Positions 36,801 to 48,322 of a stretch of DNA of 64,000 nucleotides are shown here, in pieces. Below the pieces are notes generated by a model, which did not search any database, was not told where the DNA came from, and worked only from the letters and a program-made list of their open reading frames with translations. Position 1 is the first letter of the stretch; every line of letters starts with the position of its first letter. This stretch comes from Hippophae tibetana (lineage: Eukaryota > Streptophyta > Magnoliopsida > Rosales > Elaeagnaceae). Where the stretch lies: positions 12,170,001-12,234,000 of the forward strand of contig CM072803.1 in assembly GCA_037013495.1 (NCBI GenBank), in the 5' to 3' direction. Made by a program: the position numbers and the translations under genes.

Positions 36801-39800
36801 AATCCAAGTGAGGTGAATATATCTGAACAGATAAAAGAAATAAATCAATTGAAAATGCAAAGATATTTGTACAAACAATAGTACTTCCCTAATAAAAGGT
36901 GGAAGACAAAAACATAAAATCTTTCAAACTACACTAGTCAAATGGATCGACTTTATATTAGCCCATGGGAGATCTGCAAAAGAAACTGATTAGACAGAAA
37001 AAAAATGCTTTATCTAGACCTTTTCTTCCTCAAATTATTGTCTGTGTTTAGAGTTGGATTAAGTACAATAGGAATCATTTTGCTTGCATGACGAGGACAC
37101 GTTAGTTACTTTTCTTTCACAAGTAACACTTGGGTTACTCTCTCAATAAAAATGGGACAGATTAGTCACCTTTTGAATAATACAACATCATTTTATTAAT
37201 AAAATTTTCTGATAGAATATTACAATATATTTTAATGGGGCAAAATTATCATTCTAAAGTCTTTCCTTTTTTTGGTTCAATTTTGGTGCCATTTTTTCAG
37301 TTATAAAGCTGAAAATATCAACATTTTTCAACTACATTCTCTTTATTTTTCCATATATAGATATTGTTAAATCCTTTCTATTCTCTCCATAAATGAAAAG
37401 GAAAATGAGCTACAATATACCAACCATTATAACAATCTGGAGCAACAGTTGGTAAAGCTGCTGATATATTGTAGTTCATTTTATTTTTCAGCTATGGAGA
37501 GAATAGAGAGGATTGACAAAAAAAAATTTGAAAAAATGGAGATAATATAAATGAAATATGCTGATATTTTCAGCTTTATAATTAAAAAATGACATCAAAA
37601 TTGAACTAGAAAAGGAGGGAAGGAAAAAAAGGAAAAACTCTAAAATGACAATTTGCTCCCATTAAATATACTTTATTATTCATCAAAAAAATTTATTAAT
37701 AAAATAATATTGTATTGTTCAAAAGGTATTTAGTCTGTACCTTTTTAATGAGGGAGTGATCTACGTGTCCCTTGTGAAAGCAAAGTGTCTAAAGTGTTTG
37801 TTTGACACAAACAAAATGACTTTAATAGCCACCTGGGTATTGGAGTTGGATATGAGTGGTATTTAGTTTTTTAGATTAGTAAAATGAGCTACAATATACC
37901 AACCATTATAACAATCTGGAGCAACAGTTGGTAAAGCTGCTGATATATTGTAGTTCATTTTATTTTTCAGCTAGAGAGGATTGACAAAAAAAAATTTGAA
38001 AAAATGGAGATAATATAAATGAAATATGCTGATATTTTCAGCTTTATAATTGAAAAATGACGTCAAAATTGAACTAGAAAAGGAGGGAAGGAAAAAAAGG
38101 AAAAACTCTAAAATGACAATTTGCTCCCATTAAATATACTTTATTATTCATCAAAAAAAATTATTAATAAAATAATATTGTATTGTTCAAAAGGTATTTA
38201 GTCTGTACCTTTTTAATGAGGGAGTGATCTAAGTGTCCCTTGTGAAAGCAAAGTGTCTAAAGTGCTCGTTTGACACAAACAAAATGACTTTAATAGCCAC
38301 CTGGGTATTGGAGTTGGATATGAGTGGTATTTAGTTTTTTAGATTAGTATGTTAGAATGTGTGTTTCCTTTAGGAATATTGTGATTTGTAAACAATTTTT
38401 GGTAATTTTGAAAATACATCCTGACATAGATTAAGTCATTCATTGTTAACGACACCACATCAGCTAATTAATTCCTAGGGGAAATACAAAAAAGGGACTT
38501 CCATAACAATCACAAAATTCTCCTTTGTAGTAACACATTAGGATTATGTCCAAGAAAGTGGCAGCAATTTGGGCCATTACCCATAACGCGAACATGGCAC
38601 AACAAATTTTCTTGTTAAAATTGATTGATAATGTTTTGTATTGTAAGCACCATGGTTTCATTAAAAAAAATGACCAAAATTTTTAAACTTTTTCAGGCTT
38701 TGAAAACAAGTGAATTTGACAAAAAGAACACAATCCGACAAACACAAACACGGCTAACATAGTAACATGGCACAATTTAACAATAGAACTTCCTTTTAAG
38801 TATTAAATAAACCTATTGCAATCATGAGAGCAAAAAAATCTTTAAAACGTGAGATTATAACGTGAGATAATGCATGATAAATTTACATTCAAGGACAACG
38901 TGAATAAGTCTACACAGATTTAACACCATTACCTGTATATGTATCAGTATGAGAAGATACCTCTGTCAATCTTATATAACATAGATAAAACAGAGAAGCA
39001 CTTGTATAATTATTCACAAAGTTAGATAAAAATTATTATCTGTTTCAAGGATAAGGGAGTGAACCAAAAGAAAGTATGGAAAAACTCTCCAAACCACAAA
39101 AAACAAGGGAAAATATTAATCCCAGCATATCAATTACAATAGCAAGTCATCAATCAAATTTTTTTTTAATTTTACTTTTAAGTTTGTTCTGCTACCAGAA
39201 ACCACATATTGAAGGGGGGGGAAAAACTAATTATAACTAAAATGAATAGCACCAGGATTGTATATCAGCAATAAAAAAATAAAAACGTAAAACATAAAAT
39301 AAAATGCATGATAATGGAAAAAATCCAACTCACGTAGCCCAGCAGTGCAGATGTGACTAAAAACATGAATCCTGTTAGAGTTATCTGGCAAAAAGGTAAA
39401 GCATAAAGATATCAGTTACATAAATCATATAAAATTTAAATTTATAAACACGAATTATGACAATATGTGTGGCAAACATATAACCTACCATGTTTGGACT
39501 GGGGAGAAATTCAAAAATCCAAGTGCAAAGAGGCCACATGAGAAACATAAAAAAGGGAGAAAGTTAGCATATATCAGCATAAAAACAGCAAATTAAAGAG
39601 AAGTCTCTAACTAAACAAATTAAGCAGTAACAAAGCTTAAGCTAACACTTAATACTAAAAAGGATGGTTTGAGAAACCGAGTTAAATAACAATCTCACTT
39701 GCAAATTATGAAAATAGAAGAATGGTCCGTGTAATCAAAGCACAAGCTCTAAGATTGTCCAGGCTTGGGATGCACACAGATAATAAATCCAAATAGTCAT

Positions 39801-40649
39801 CAAGGAAGAAAAGATTAAATTGCTATGATGTTCTTGATCTAAGTCACACTAACATAGCACAAGGTATCAAATCTAAAATAACATAAAAGCTGCAATTTTC
39901 AGTCAAATGCAATTTTTGGAGCAGAAGGATTCCGTACAATGATGTATAACACTAGGAATTTGAGCAACAGTGGAAATTTAGGTAGGTTTGACATAAGACG
40001 GCAAAGATAAACTAGAAAACACCATTCCCTTGCCTAATTAAAATTGATTGCCATTGGTAACGTATGACATTATTGTATTACTAAATTTTCAGTAACATCA
40101 AGAATCCTCTACATACACAACTACGTAGATGGTCTCTACCATAAAACAACATTAGGCAGCAAAAGCATAACCACTCGAGGAATTCTAGGAAAATATGATT
40201 ACAGCACCAAAAGGTGTCATCATATGCTACTATGCAGGAAAAGTTTGCATTTATAATACCATAAAATAGATGTCAATACAAATTTGAAGACAAAAATTAA
40301 AGAGTGAGAGGTTGTGTAACACTGCTACATACACAACTAGGAAAGATTGAAGGTTATGCATTAACAATCCAATAAAGACATGCAAGCATGCACTCTCAGA
40401 TGATGCTAGTGGAAAAAAATTTACAACCATTTACACCTAAAAAGTGAATGATGCAAGAGCATCAATATCTGATCATAAGAAACAAAGGCAACAAAAAAGA
40501 TTAACAACTTACGGCATCCAAAGAGGAAAGAAATTGACAAAGCGACTCCAAAAAGGTTGCAATACATATTTGGCCATATATGAATGGTCCACACCACTGT
40601 ATTTGTATCTGTGCAGCGCAGCCACACCATGTGCTCCAACATAGCCCAT
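30846..40649 (-). CDS. AAPT1: Choline/ethanolamine aminophosphotransferase (CDP-alcohol phosphotransferase)
   Basis: The enzyme transfers phosphocholine or phosphoethanolamine from the CDP-alcohol to diacylglycerol, making phosphatidylcholine or phosphatidylethanolamine and CMP in ER/Golgi membranes. Eighteen coding exons (minus strand): 40513-40649, 39489-39498, 39334-39384, 36745-36822, 36552-36627, 36438-36460, 36224-36324, 36041-36135, 35846-35914, 35023-35092, 34775-34838, 34644-34684, 34456-34540, 33537-33599, 31950-32008, 31792-31844, 31553-31625, 30846-30867. Every junction is GT..AG and phases agree. The total is 1170 nt, giving 389 residues, the same length as I recall for Arabidopsis AAPT1. 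The start is [20 protein letters not shown]. The family motif is complete: D98 G99 x2 A102 R103 x8 G112 x3 D116 x3 D120. Hydrophobic segments follow throughout, and the end is ITRKEA. No stop or frameshift occurs, so it is very probably functional. AAPT1 and AAPT2 cannot be told apart here. Confidence 0.96.
32381..33132. mobile_element. Long-inverted-repeat DNA element in AAPT intron 14
   Basis: The two halves are inverted complements of each other: for example ttctctccat..aactacaatataccaacca on the left and its complement around tatattatagttcatttttt..agagaatagagagg on the right. Outer parts (gtcactttgttttcaca and its partner) also pair. There is no reading frame. It is homologous to the element at 37055-37842. 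This is a foldback or long-TIR MITE-like element within a 1528-bp intron. Exact ends are uncertain by about 20 bp. Confidence 0.7.
34065..34088. repeat. (AT)12 microsatellite in AAPT intron 13
   Basis: An uninterrupted at-dinucleotide run of 24 bp lies within the 856-bp intron 33600-34455. Confidence 0.9.
36438..36460 (-). other. 23-nt coding exon 6 of AAPT carrying the last motif aspartate
   Basis: The exon lies between CACAG and GTATGC and encodes (G)CDALACA, including D120 of the CDP-alcohol phosphotransferase motif. The first four catalytic-motif landmarks are on exon 5. Skipping it would shift the frame. Confidence 0.93.
37055..37842. mobile_element. Long-inverted-repeat DNA element in AAPT intron 3
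   Basis: This has the same architecture and sequence as the intron 14 element: inverted halves meeting near 37440-37470, with attttattaataaaa and tcaattttggtgccattttt paired on both sides. gagttggat occurs at 37051-37059 and again at 37843-37851. This 9-bp repeat would fit a Mutator-type target duplication, although the left copy overlaps the conserved GGATTAAGTAC end. No transposase is present. Confidence 0.68.
37402..38348. repeat. Segmental tandem duplication inside AAPT intron 3
   Basis: 37402-37880 and 37881-38348 are the same segment, from aaaatgagctacaatatacc to ttttttagattagt. They differ by one 11-bp deletion and only a handful of substitutions. The unit comprises the right half of the inverted-repeat element plus about 38 bp of flanking intron, so it arose after the insertion. 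Confidence 0.9.
39489..39498 (-). other. 10-nt micro-exon (coding exon 2 of AAPT)
   Basis: The minus strand reads ..CTCCCCAG, then TCCAAACATG, then GTAGGTTA... With exon 1 ending in CC and exon 3 starting ATAACTCTA, the join gives Pro-Pro-Asn-Met-Ile-Thr, the conserved family sequence. Leaving it out would shift the frame and remove Pro-Pro-Asn-Met, so the micro-exon is needed. Introns of 1014 bp (upstream) and 104 bp (downstream) flank it. Confidence 0.93.
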
Positions 40650-41345
40650 TTTCTTTCAAAGATTAACCTCTCTTTATATAAACCCAATTAAAGTTTCAAT
40701 AAAACCTGTCAAAAGCACAAAACTTAAACTCAAGAAATTAGCTACAAGCACTTGAACCCATTACTAATACAATCTTCACAGTATTCTTATCGAAATGGGA
40801 TTATGTGAACCAAATCAGAGTGAAACTTATATGTAAAAGCAAGTTGGTATTTACTTAAACAGTCAAAACCATGAAGCAAATCACAAACTTGTAGAAAAGA
40901 AACTTGAGATACAAATTCGAGAGACTAAGATGAATCCTACATACTGTCGCACACTTTCGAATAAATTTAACAAACTGAAGGGTCTTTTCTCCGGAAAATG
41001 GGATGATGGGTTGCTTTTTATAATGCATAATATGGATCTAAAATCCATAAAAATAAATAAATTCCCAATTGAAAAACAGAGCAAATCAAAACCTCGTAAA
41101 ATATATATATATATAGAAAAAATTAAAGTGGAAAAAAAAGGAATACGAGAAAGAAAATAAACTTTACCTGCTTCAGACACAGAGATCAACCCTAGGATAT
41201 GAGCTTCTTTATGAAAACGATCTCCAAAAATATAAAAAGAAAATAATTAAAGTAGTGAAAAAACACAAACCTTTTATCTGTCTCCGCCCTACAGGGTACA
41301 GCGTATCGCAGGAGATGTGTGGTATTAATAAGAGAAACTAAATGT
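40650..41345 (-). promoter_or_regulatory. AAPT 5' leader with a probable leader intron
   Basis: Upstream of the ATG, the minus strand has an acceptor TTTTGACAG before 40705 and a donor CAGGTAAAGT after 41168, predicting a 462-bp intron in the 5' untranslated region (40706-41167). The exon before it would run from about 41168 to beyond 41300. The transcription start is not visible: no clear TATA box was found up to 41640. Splice sites are seen; use of this intron is inferred. Confidence 0.5.
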
Positions 41346-43740
41346 AACGACGACACCAAATGAGATTAAAATTCAATTCAAAAGTAAATCCTCTAAATTA
41401 AGGGCCTCTTGACGAATAAATAACCAAAGTAACCTGAAAGTTCAATAGTATTTTATCTGCTACTTCACATATCCCCATTCATCATTTCTCTCCCTTACTG
41501 GCAAGATAGCGTCTGATCGTCCCTTCTGCGTTTTCATAAAATATTCAAAAGTGTGAGAGAAAAGGAATCGAGAATAACAAAACCCATAATTTTACCTTTT
41601 AAGCATGGACATGGCCACCCTCAGGAGAGATTATGGGATTTTTATCTTGTAATTTTTAATAACATTTTAATCATGTTTATTTTAAGTTGGGTAGGTTTAA
41701 TTATTTAATTTTTAAATAAAAATAATTTAATTTAATTTTTTTAAATAGTGACATTAGAATTTTTTTTAAATAAAATTAAAAATTAAAAAACTCTTTCTTC
41801 TTAAAAATATCATTTTTCTCTTTTATCTTAATTTATTTCAATCTATTAATATCTCAACTTTTCAAATATATTACATCCTAAATTACATCTTTTTAAATAA
41901 ATCACTTTAATTACTTTCATTTTAAGTAATTTTTTTCTTAAAAATAAATTATTTTATTTAAATTTATATTATTATATTTAAATTATAAAAAAAATTATGA
42001 ACATGATAAGAGAACATTATTCAAAATCAATTAATTTTTTTATTTTATTTATATTTTAAAAAATATAAAATATGATTTATAGTTTTATAAAATTATGAAC
42101 ATGTAGTTTTATAAAAAAATTAAAAAAATTTACATATAATATAAAATATCTAAACATAAAATTATTATTTTAAAAATATCGTTATTAAAATTTTAAAAAA
42201 TGATTGGTTAAAGAGATCAAATAAATATAAACTTTATTTAACCATCATATTGCAATTATAATTGATAGTTTGTAAAAGAAAAGAAAAGCATTATAAATTA
42301 AATATATTTTATAATTATATAATAATACATTTAAGTTAAAATAATTATATTAAATATTGTTAATGAAATTTTATTTTATATGTATATAATTTATAATATT
42401 TATCATATTAATAATATTAAAGTATCCAGAATATATTACAAATTTCTCAAAGATTTTGGTTCTAGTTTCGTTGTTGCTGTTAAAGAAATGAAATTTTTAT
42501 TTTATTTTTATATAATCTAATTAATCTTTTGTATCGATTCCAATTAAAAAACTATCTATATTGTATCATGTTATTGTGTTTGTATTATATTAAATATCAT
42601 GATTATATTTGTATTATATTAAATATTATGACCCCTGGTTATAATTGCAATCGGTGCTCTATAGTTACTTTGTATCTCATATTATTAAAGACAATTATTT
42701 TAATATCATAATTCAAATATTAGTATCATTTTAATCCTTTTGAATTTGTTTTTCTTTTAGTCCAAACAAAATTAAAAAAAAATCATTTAGGAAAATTTAG
42801 GAAAAAGAAAAAAGATAATTAAAACTAATTACTATTATATTTCTTGAAAGATAAAAAATTAATGGTATTATTTTTTTATTCTAATTATTTTTATATCATT
42901 TTGTTCGTTTTTTAAACTCGAATTATTAGTGATAATAACGATACATTAATGATATATATTCTAGTTATTGTTAAATGATGGTAGATATTCTTGATTAATG
43001 TATTAATTTTTTTTATACCTTATGTTATTAAAATATTTAATTTTAATACTCTAATTTAATAATTAATATTCTTTTAGTTATTAAAATATTATTTTTTATT
43101 GATTTTTTTCCTTAAATTTTTACAAATATTCTTATCTAATTTGTCAAAATAATATCTAATTAAAATATTAAAATGAAACTTTTTAATAATACAAGAAATA
43201 AAAAAATACCAGAGTATTAATATATTAATTGAAATATTTGTAACGTACCAAACTTCTTATAATTTCATGTCTTTCATACTATTAAAAAAACTCAAGACAC
43301 GAGTGCCCGAAAGGAAAATAAGAGTAGCGTTTGAGGGTGTTTTGGTCATTTGGTATAAAAATAACAATTTGTGGAAATCTATGGGGCCCGTTTTGGGTAA
43401 AATTGGGGGACCTGTTAATAAATCCCTACATTTGTCTCCATAATTAAATGACGAATAAAATATAAGTCAGAACTTAGAAGGAAAAATATCTTCTTCTTCT
43501 GCTTTTCTTTCAATAAAAGCAAAAATATCTAAGATTTGAGAGATGAACGAAGAGCTACATAAAAAGAAAAATAATATTTATTTTGAAGCATATTTATTAA
43601 AAAATGTGAGCAAATAAAAGCGACATCCGAATAAATGACTAACTGAGTCTCTGCGGTCATGAATCTTGACCTGCACTGAGAGAGAATCTTGTCATAAACG
43701 TTATCAAATATAATTATCTTAATCCTCAAATTTGATACAC
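41346..43740. other. AT-rich intergenic region upstream of AAPT
   Basis: 41346-41640 is less AT-rich and is the likely proximal promoter of AAPT. The rest is extremely AT-rich apart from a patch at 43290-43450. No coding frame, RNA gene or element end was identified. Confidence 0.5.
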
Positions 43741-43900
43741 TGACTACTAAAAATTATATTTAAATATTTAAAATTAAAAAAATATAGATAACTTTATCAA
43801 TTAAAAATAAAACTTTTACGTGACTATTAAAAATTATATTTAAATATTTAAAATTAAAAAAATATAGATAACTTTATCAATTAAAAATAAAACTTTTACG
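43741..43900. repeat. Tandem duplication, 80 bp x 2
   Basis: 43741-43820 and 43821-43900 are identical except for one base (tgactactaa versus tgactattaa). The unit is part of the AT-rich dispersed repeat and is single-copy in the 12-kb member. Confidence 0.92.
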
Positions 43901-44165
43901 TTATTATGTTATAAGAGAGACATAAATTTATTACATTATAACTTATAACAAAATTATTTAATATAAATCAAAATATAATAATTTAATAAGTATTAATATT
44001 ATACATTTATAAACACTAAAAATTAAAATTAAAATATAAAGAAAAAGATTTGATTTAGGATTTTAAATTTGATAATATCTTTAAAAATATATATTATTAA
44101 AAAATAAAAGATTAAACATAAATATATTTTTTGTCTCTTGTTACATATGTTTCCTTTAATGCACA

Positions 44166-45640
44166 AAATGTAGTAATAATCGGATACAAAATGTGTTCAA
44201 TAAATATGCAAATATATGTATCGTAATAAGTAATATAATGATAAAAAATATCATTTATACGGAGATTATGTTATTAAAAACTAATTTTTAAAATAAAAAA
44301 ATAAAAATCAATTTTTTTAGGGTTTTTATAGTTTAAGAAAGCAAAATTAAAAGAACTAAAAATAAATAATTAACTAAATTTGATACTTAAGAAAATATAT
44401 GAGAAATTATTTAAGAATAGTTAATCTCCAATTTTCTTAATATATGAATCACTAAAATCCTATTAATATAATTATCGATCAATTGAATCTAATATAATAT
44501 ATATTTTTCTCTCAATTAAATTACACATCATATAATAATTAACCTAATTATACTCTTATGTCAATTAAATTGCATACCACTCATTAATTTCATCAATTGT
44601 GAATCACATGTATAAAAATCATACAACTCTATCTATAAACTATACATATATTTAATCAAGACAAATAATTAAATAATTTTCTCAAATATTTTTAATTTTC
44701 TCTATAGATCAATTGTTGATCAAACAATTAATAATATAAAAATCATATTAAATAATATAATTAAATTGAATTCATAATTGAGGTAAAATATTATATCATA
44801 ACATTGTGAAAATTTAGTTCATAAGACCTCTAAATTAATTAGACATAATTTTATTCATAAAGCTTATTGTAGTACCAATCTCCTCTTAAATATCTACCAA
44901 AATTATATTACCTTTTAAAATTTTGTATGTTTTTCTCTATTTTTAGCTCCAAAAATTGATAAAAATTATATTAATTATAGTCCATTAGAGTTTATGGGAT
45001 AATTAAGAGGTTAAACATAATATGGACTGTTAAATTAGCTTCACATTAAGGGTTAAGATGAAAAAGAGGAAAATTAACAATGTCATCCAATAGGAGAGTG
45101 ACATATGGCACACGAAATTTAGTGGACAAATTAGCTAGTGATGCATGGCTAAGAAGACTGGTCTCGGTCAACGCTTACTAAGTTAACAACACATGGTGAT
45201 CTATCATTCGATATTACAGATGACGTGGTGCACAATTGGAAGTAGTGGACGAATGGTGTGATGACACGTGGCATGTGTGTTAACCATGCAGTGAACTCGA
45301 AAGGAACGCGATGTTTACACGCGTCAAAGTGTTGCATCACCATATACACGTGACTTAGTGTGATTTGCCTACTTGAATTGCATAACGTCCTCGTGGTTTG
45401 CTCTGTTAGCTCCACTACTTACATGACATCCACATGGTAGCTTCTGATTAGTCCTATGTTAAAAATTCATAAACAAAATATAGAAAAATTCCAAAAAATT
45501 CAAAAATTATATTTTTACCCATTTTCACTATAAAAATTATATTTTAATATTTTTAATCCTCAAAATACTACTTATTGAATAAAACAAGAAAAAATTTAAG
45601 GAAAAAAGTGCATTTATGACTCTACTTTCATAGAGCCGTC
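44166..45640. mobile_element. 1.5-kb insertion within the AT-rich repeat, unclassified
   Basis: This segment is present only in copy B. Its right part (45040-45440) is G+C-richer and has CACGTG at 45265-45270 and 45347-45352 and ACGTGG at 45223-45228 and 45266-45271. There is no reading frame with a domain and no evident terminal repeats or target duplication. An LTR fragment or non-autonomous transposon is possible. Confidence 0.4.
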
Positions 45641-46389
45641 AAGTATTAATAAAAATGATCGAAAAATTATTGAAAAATATTTAAATTTTCATATTAAAAA
45701 ATTCAAATAAAATAAAATATGAAATAATATAATATTCAAGAAAATAAAAATTTAGAGTTAAACAAAATATGTAATACTTTAAATATATGAATGAAAAACC
45801 TTAATAGCTTTAGTTTTAAATTTGTCATCATATTTTTTTTATTTTAATTTTTAATAATATTTAACATGGGGATTTTATTATCATAAATTAAAGTTAAATA
45901 TATAAAATATTTTTGGATTATACTATATAAATTTATGAAATAGTTGTATATAACATATAATATTATAATTCTATATGTATAACTACTTAATGTTTGATAA
46001 ATGTGTGAATAAAAATATATATGTTTAATTATTTTACTCATGATTCATTTATATCATTTTTATTTACATGTTTTCTAAATATTATTAATACATATAATAA
46101 TATATCAAAATATACATATAAAAACTTAAATACAATATATTATTATGAGTGAAATATTATTTAACATTAACAATATATATAATTAATTTTTTATAATTTT
46201 TTGATTGAAATTACACTACCCCGTAACCCTATAAAACTCCTCCCATGATTTTCATAAATTATAAAAAGCTTAAAAAATAAGTACAAAATCATTAATTAAT
46301 ATTAAAGAATATAACATATAACATATTTTATATAATAATATTTTCTCATATACTAAAACATGTGACAAGGCTAACAAAAAATAACCAAA

Positions 46390-46578
46390 ATATGGTTAAA
46401 AGAGTTACATTATTTTAAATCAGTTATAAGTTAGAACCGACTTAAAATTTAAAGTCGATTAATACGTAAAACTGACTTATAATTTAAAGTTACCAGTGAA
46501 CTAATTTTATAAAATTTTAAATTATTTCGTTTTAAGTTGATTATTAACCGACTTAAAAACTCATATTTATAATAGTGA
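46390..46578. mobile_element. CACTA-like terminal region
   Basis: Read on the minus strand from 46578 the sequence is CACTATTATAAATATGAG followed by several AAGTCGGTT / AGTCGATT / AAGTCAGTT units. A CACTA start followed by clustered ACCGACTT subterminal repeats is the pattern of a CACTA end. The partner end was not found with confidence. Confidence 0.45.
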
Positions 46579-47219
46579 AATATGAAAGAGTGTTTAGGTA
46601 GAATGGGCATGAGATGGGTGAAGATATTTATGATAATAATTAATCTTGTATCAATTTTGGATAAAATTAGTGAATAACCTTTACTTACGAGTAAATGGTA
46701 ATTTTGACATACTTTAATTATTTTTCTTATTTTTTAATATATATTCAAAAATACATATTTAAAAAAAATTATATAATACTTATTAATAAATTATTTAAAA
46801 TATTAACATTAATTTTCATTATTTAACTATTGAACATATTTTTAATAAAGTAATATATACGTACATAAGAAAAAATTAATTTAATTATTTAAAATATTAT
46901 GTGTCTAATATTAAAAATATATTTTTACATAATTATATATATATATATAATAAAATAAAATATTAATATTTATTAAATATTTATTAATCATAATTTTGAT
47001 ATTATAATATTCATCTTCTCCACTTAATTGATTACGATTATTTTAATAAAAAAATCATCTAATTTGCAAGTAATTATCTTTCAATACAATATTCATCCCT
47101 AATTCCAAATGTCTCTTTACAATAAACAAATATTAACAACATCGCAATCAAGTTCATATTTGACTAGAAAAAATAAAAAAATAATATCATACTTAAGTTA
47201 AAAAAATTAAAATGAGACA

Positions 47220-48322
47220 TCACTAAGCCAAAATTAAACATTAAAATCGATTCACGTGTTGAACCGATTTTAAATTCTGTATTTTTTTGACACATTTTAC
47301 TCATTTCTATTATACTCAAATCTTATATTCAATTACATAATAGCAAAAAAAACCAAAATATGTTTAAAAAAATTTAAATAATAAAAATAATTAAAAATTT
47401 AAATATTAATTAATTATTTGATGCTTTTCAAATGTTACTCATATAAAACAATATACTTTTGTAGTCTCTCTCCTTTGTTAATACATTATCCTTAATTTAA
47501 TTTTCTTAAAAATAATTAAATTTTAACAAATTATAATATAAAAAATAATTGAATTCAATTTAATAACCTTAAACACTCATTTTAACAAATTATAATATCA
47601 ACCATAGTAATTTACCTATATACCAACAATGCCCAACTTGATAAATTAATGATTAATCTTATTAACATATTCTCCTTTTATTTAATAGAGTAATTTGAAT
47701 TTGAATTTAATTTCATTATAACCATCCAGATATATCATGATTAAGAAAAAATATGAAAGAGATTTGTATGAGCATTCTAAATCTTTATATATACAGACAT
47801 ATAAAACAAATGAGATACAAAATCTCATCATAATAACTACAAATTATTTAGAAATCTCAAAAATATAAATACAAATACAATGAGCAAACAAACAAAATTC
47901 TTTTATTTATTAATACAAAAATATATACATATAAATAATAACACATAATATATAAAAATATAAATAATAAGTGTAAAATGATTCATATAAATACTTACAA
48001 GAATAAACGAAGTGACAAAATGAAGAAAAAATTGTGTTTTATAAGTGAGAAATTGATATAATTTTTTTTGAATATTTTGCTAAAAAAATAGGGAATCTAA
48101 AAAATAAATTGAAGAAAGAATAGAAAATAAAAATATCATTTACGTGTCAACCGACGCTATCCACATGTGTAACGTTGATTCAACACATCAATCGATGTTA
48201 TAATCTACATGTTTTAATTCCGTTTTTTGACTAACCAACTTTAAATTCATTATAATTCGATTTTTTTTCTAAAAATAAACTTTAAATCTAACCTTAAATG
48301 TCACCTTTTATAGTAATATATA
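47220..48322. mobile_element. Decayed CACTA-like element
   Basis: The left end at about 47222 starts cactaagcc and is followed by cacgtgttgaaccgatttt. The right end, on the minus strand from about 48322, reads TACTATAAAAGGTGACATTT. Nearby are acgtgtcaaccgacg and acacatcaatcgatg, which are inverted variants of the left subterminal motif. There is no transposase. Limits are approximate and the ends are degenerate. Confidence 0.4.

Larger units (their letters stand above)
43741..46230. repeat. Unclassified AT-rich dispersed repeat, copy B, interrupted
   Basis: 43741-44165 aligns with about 12120-12510, and 45641-46230 continues the same alignment with about 12545-13080. Between them lies about 1.48 kb absent from copy A. 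The shared order of distinctive words on both sides of the break supports one ancestral repeat with a later insertion. Confidence 0.6.

Noticed and set aside
45149-45415. 88-codon minus-strand frame in the ACGT-rich insertion
   Set aside because: No family match; it is explained by lower AT content reducing stop codons by chance.
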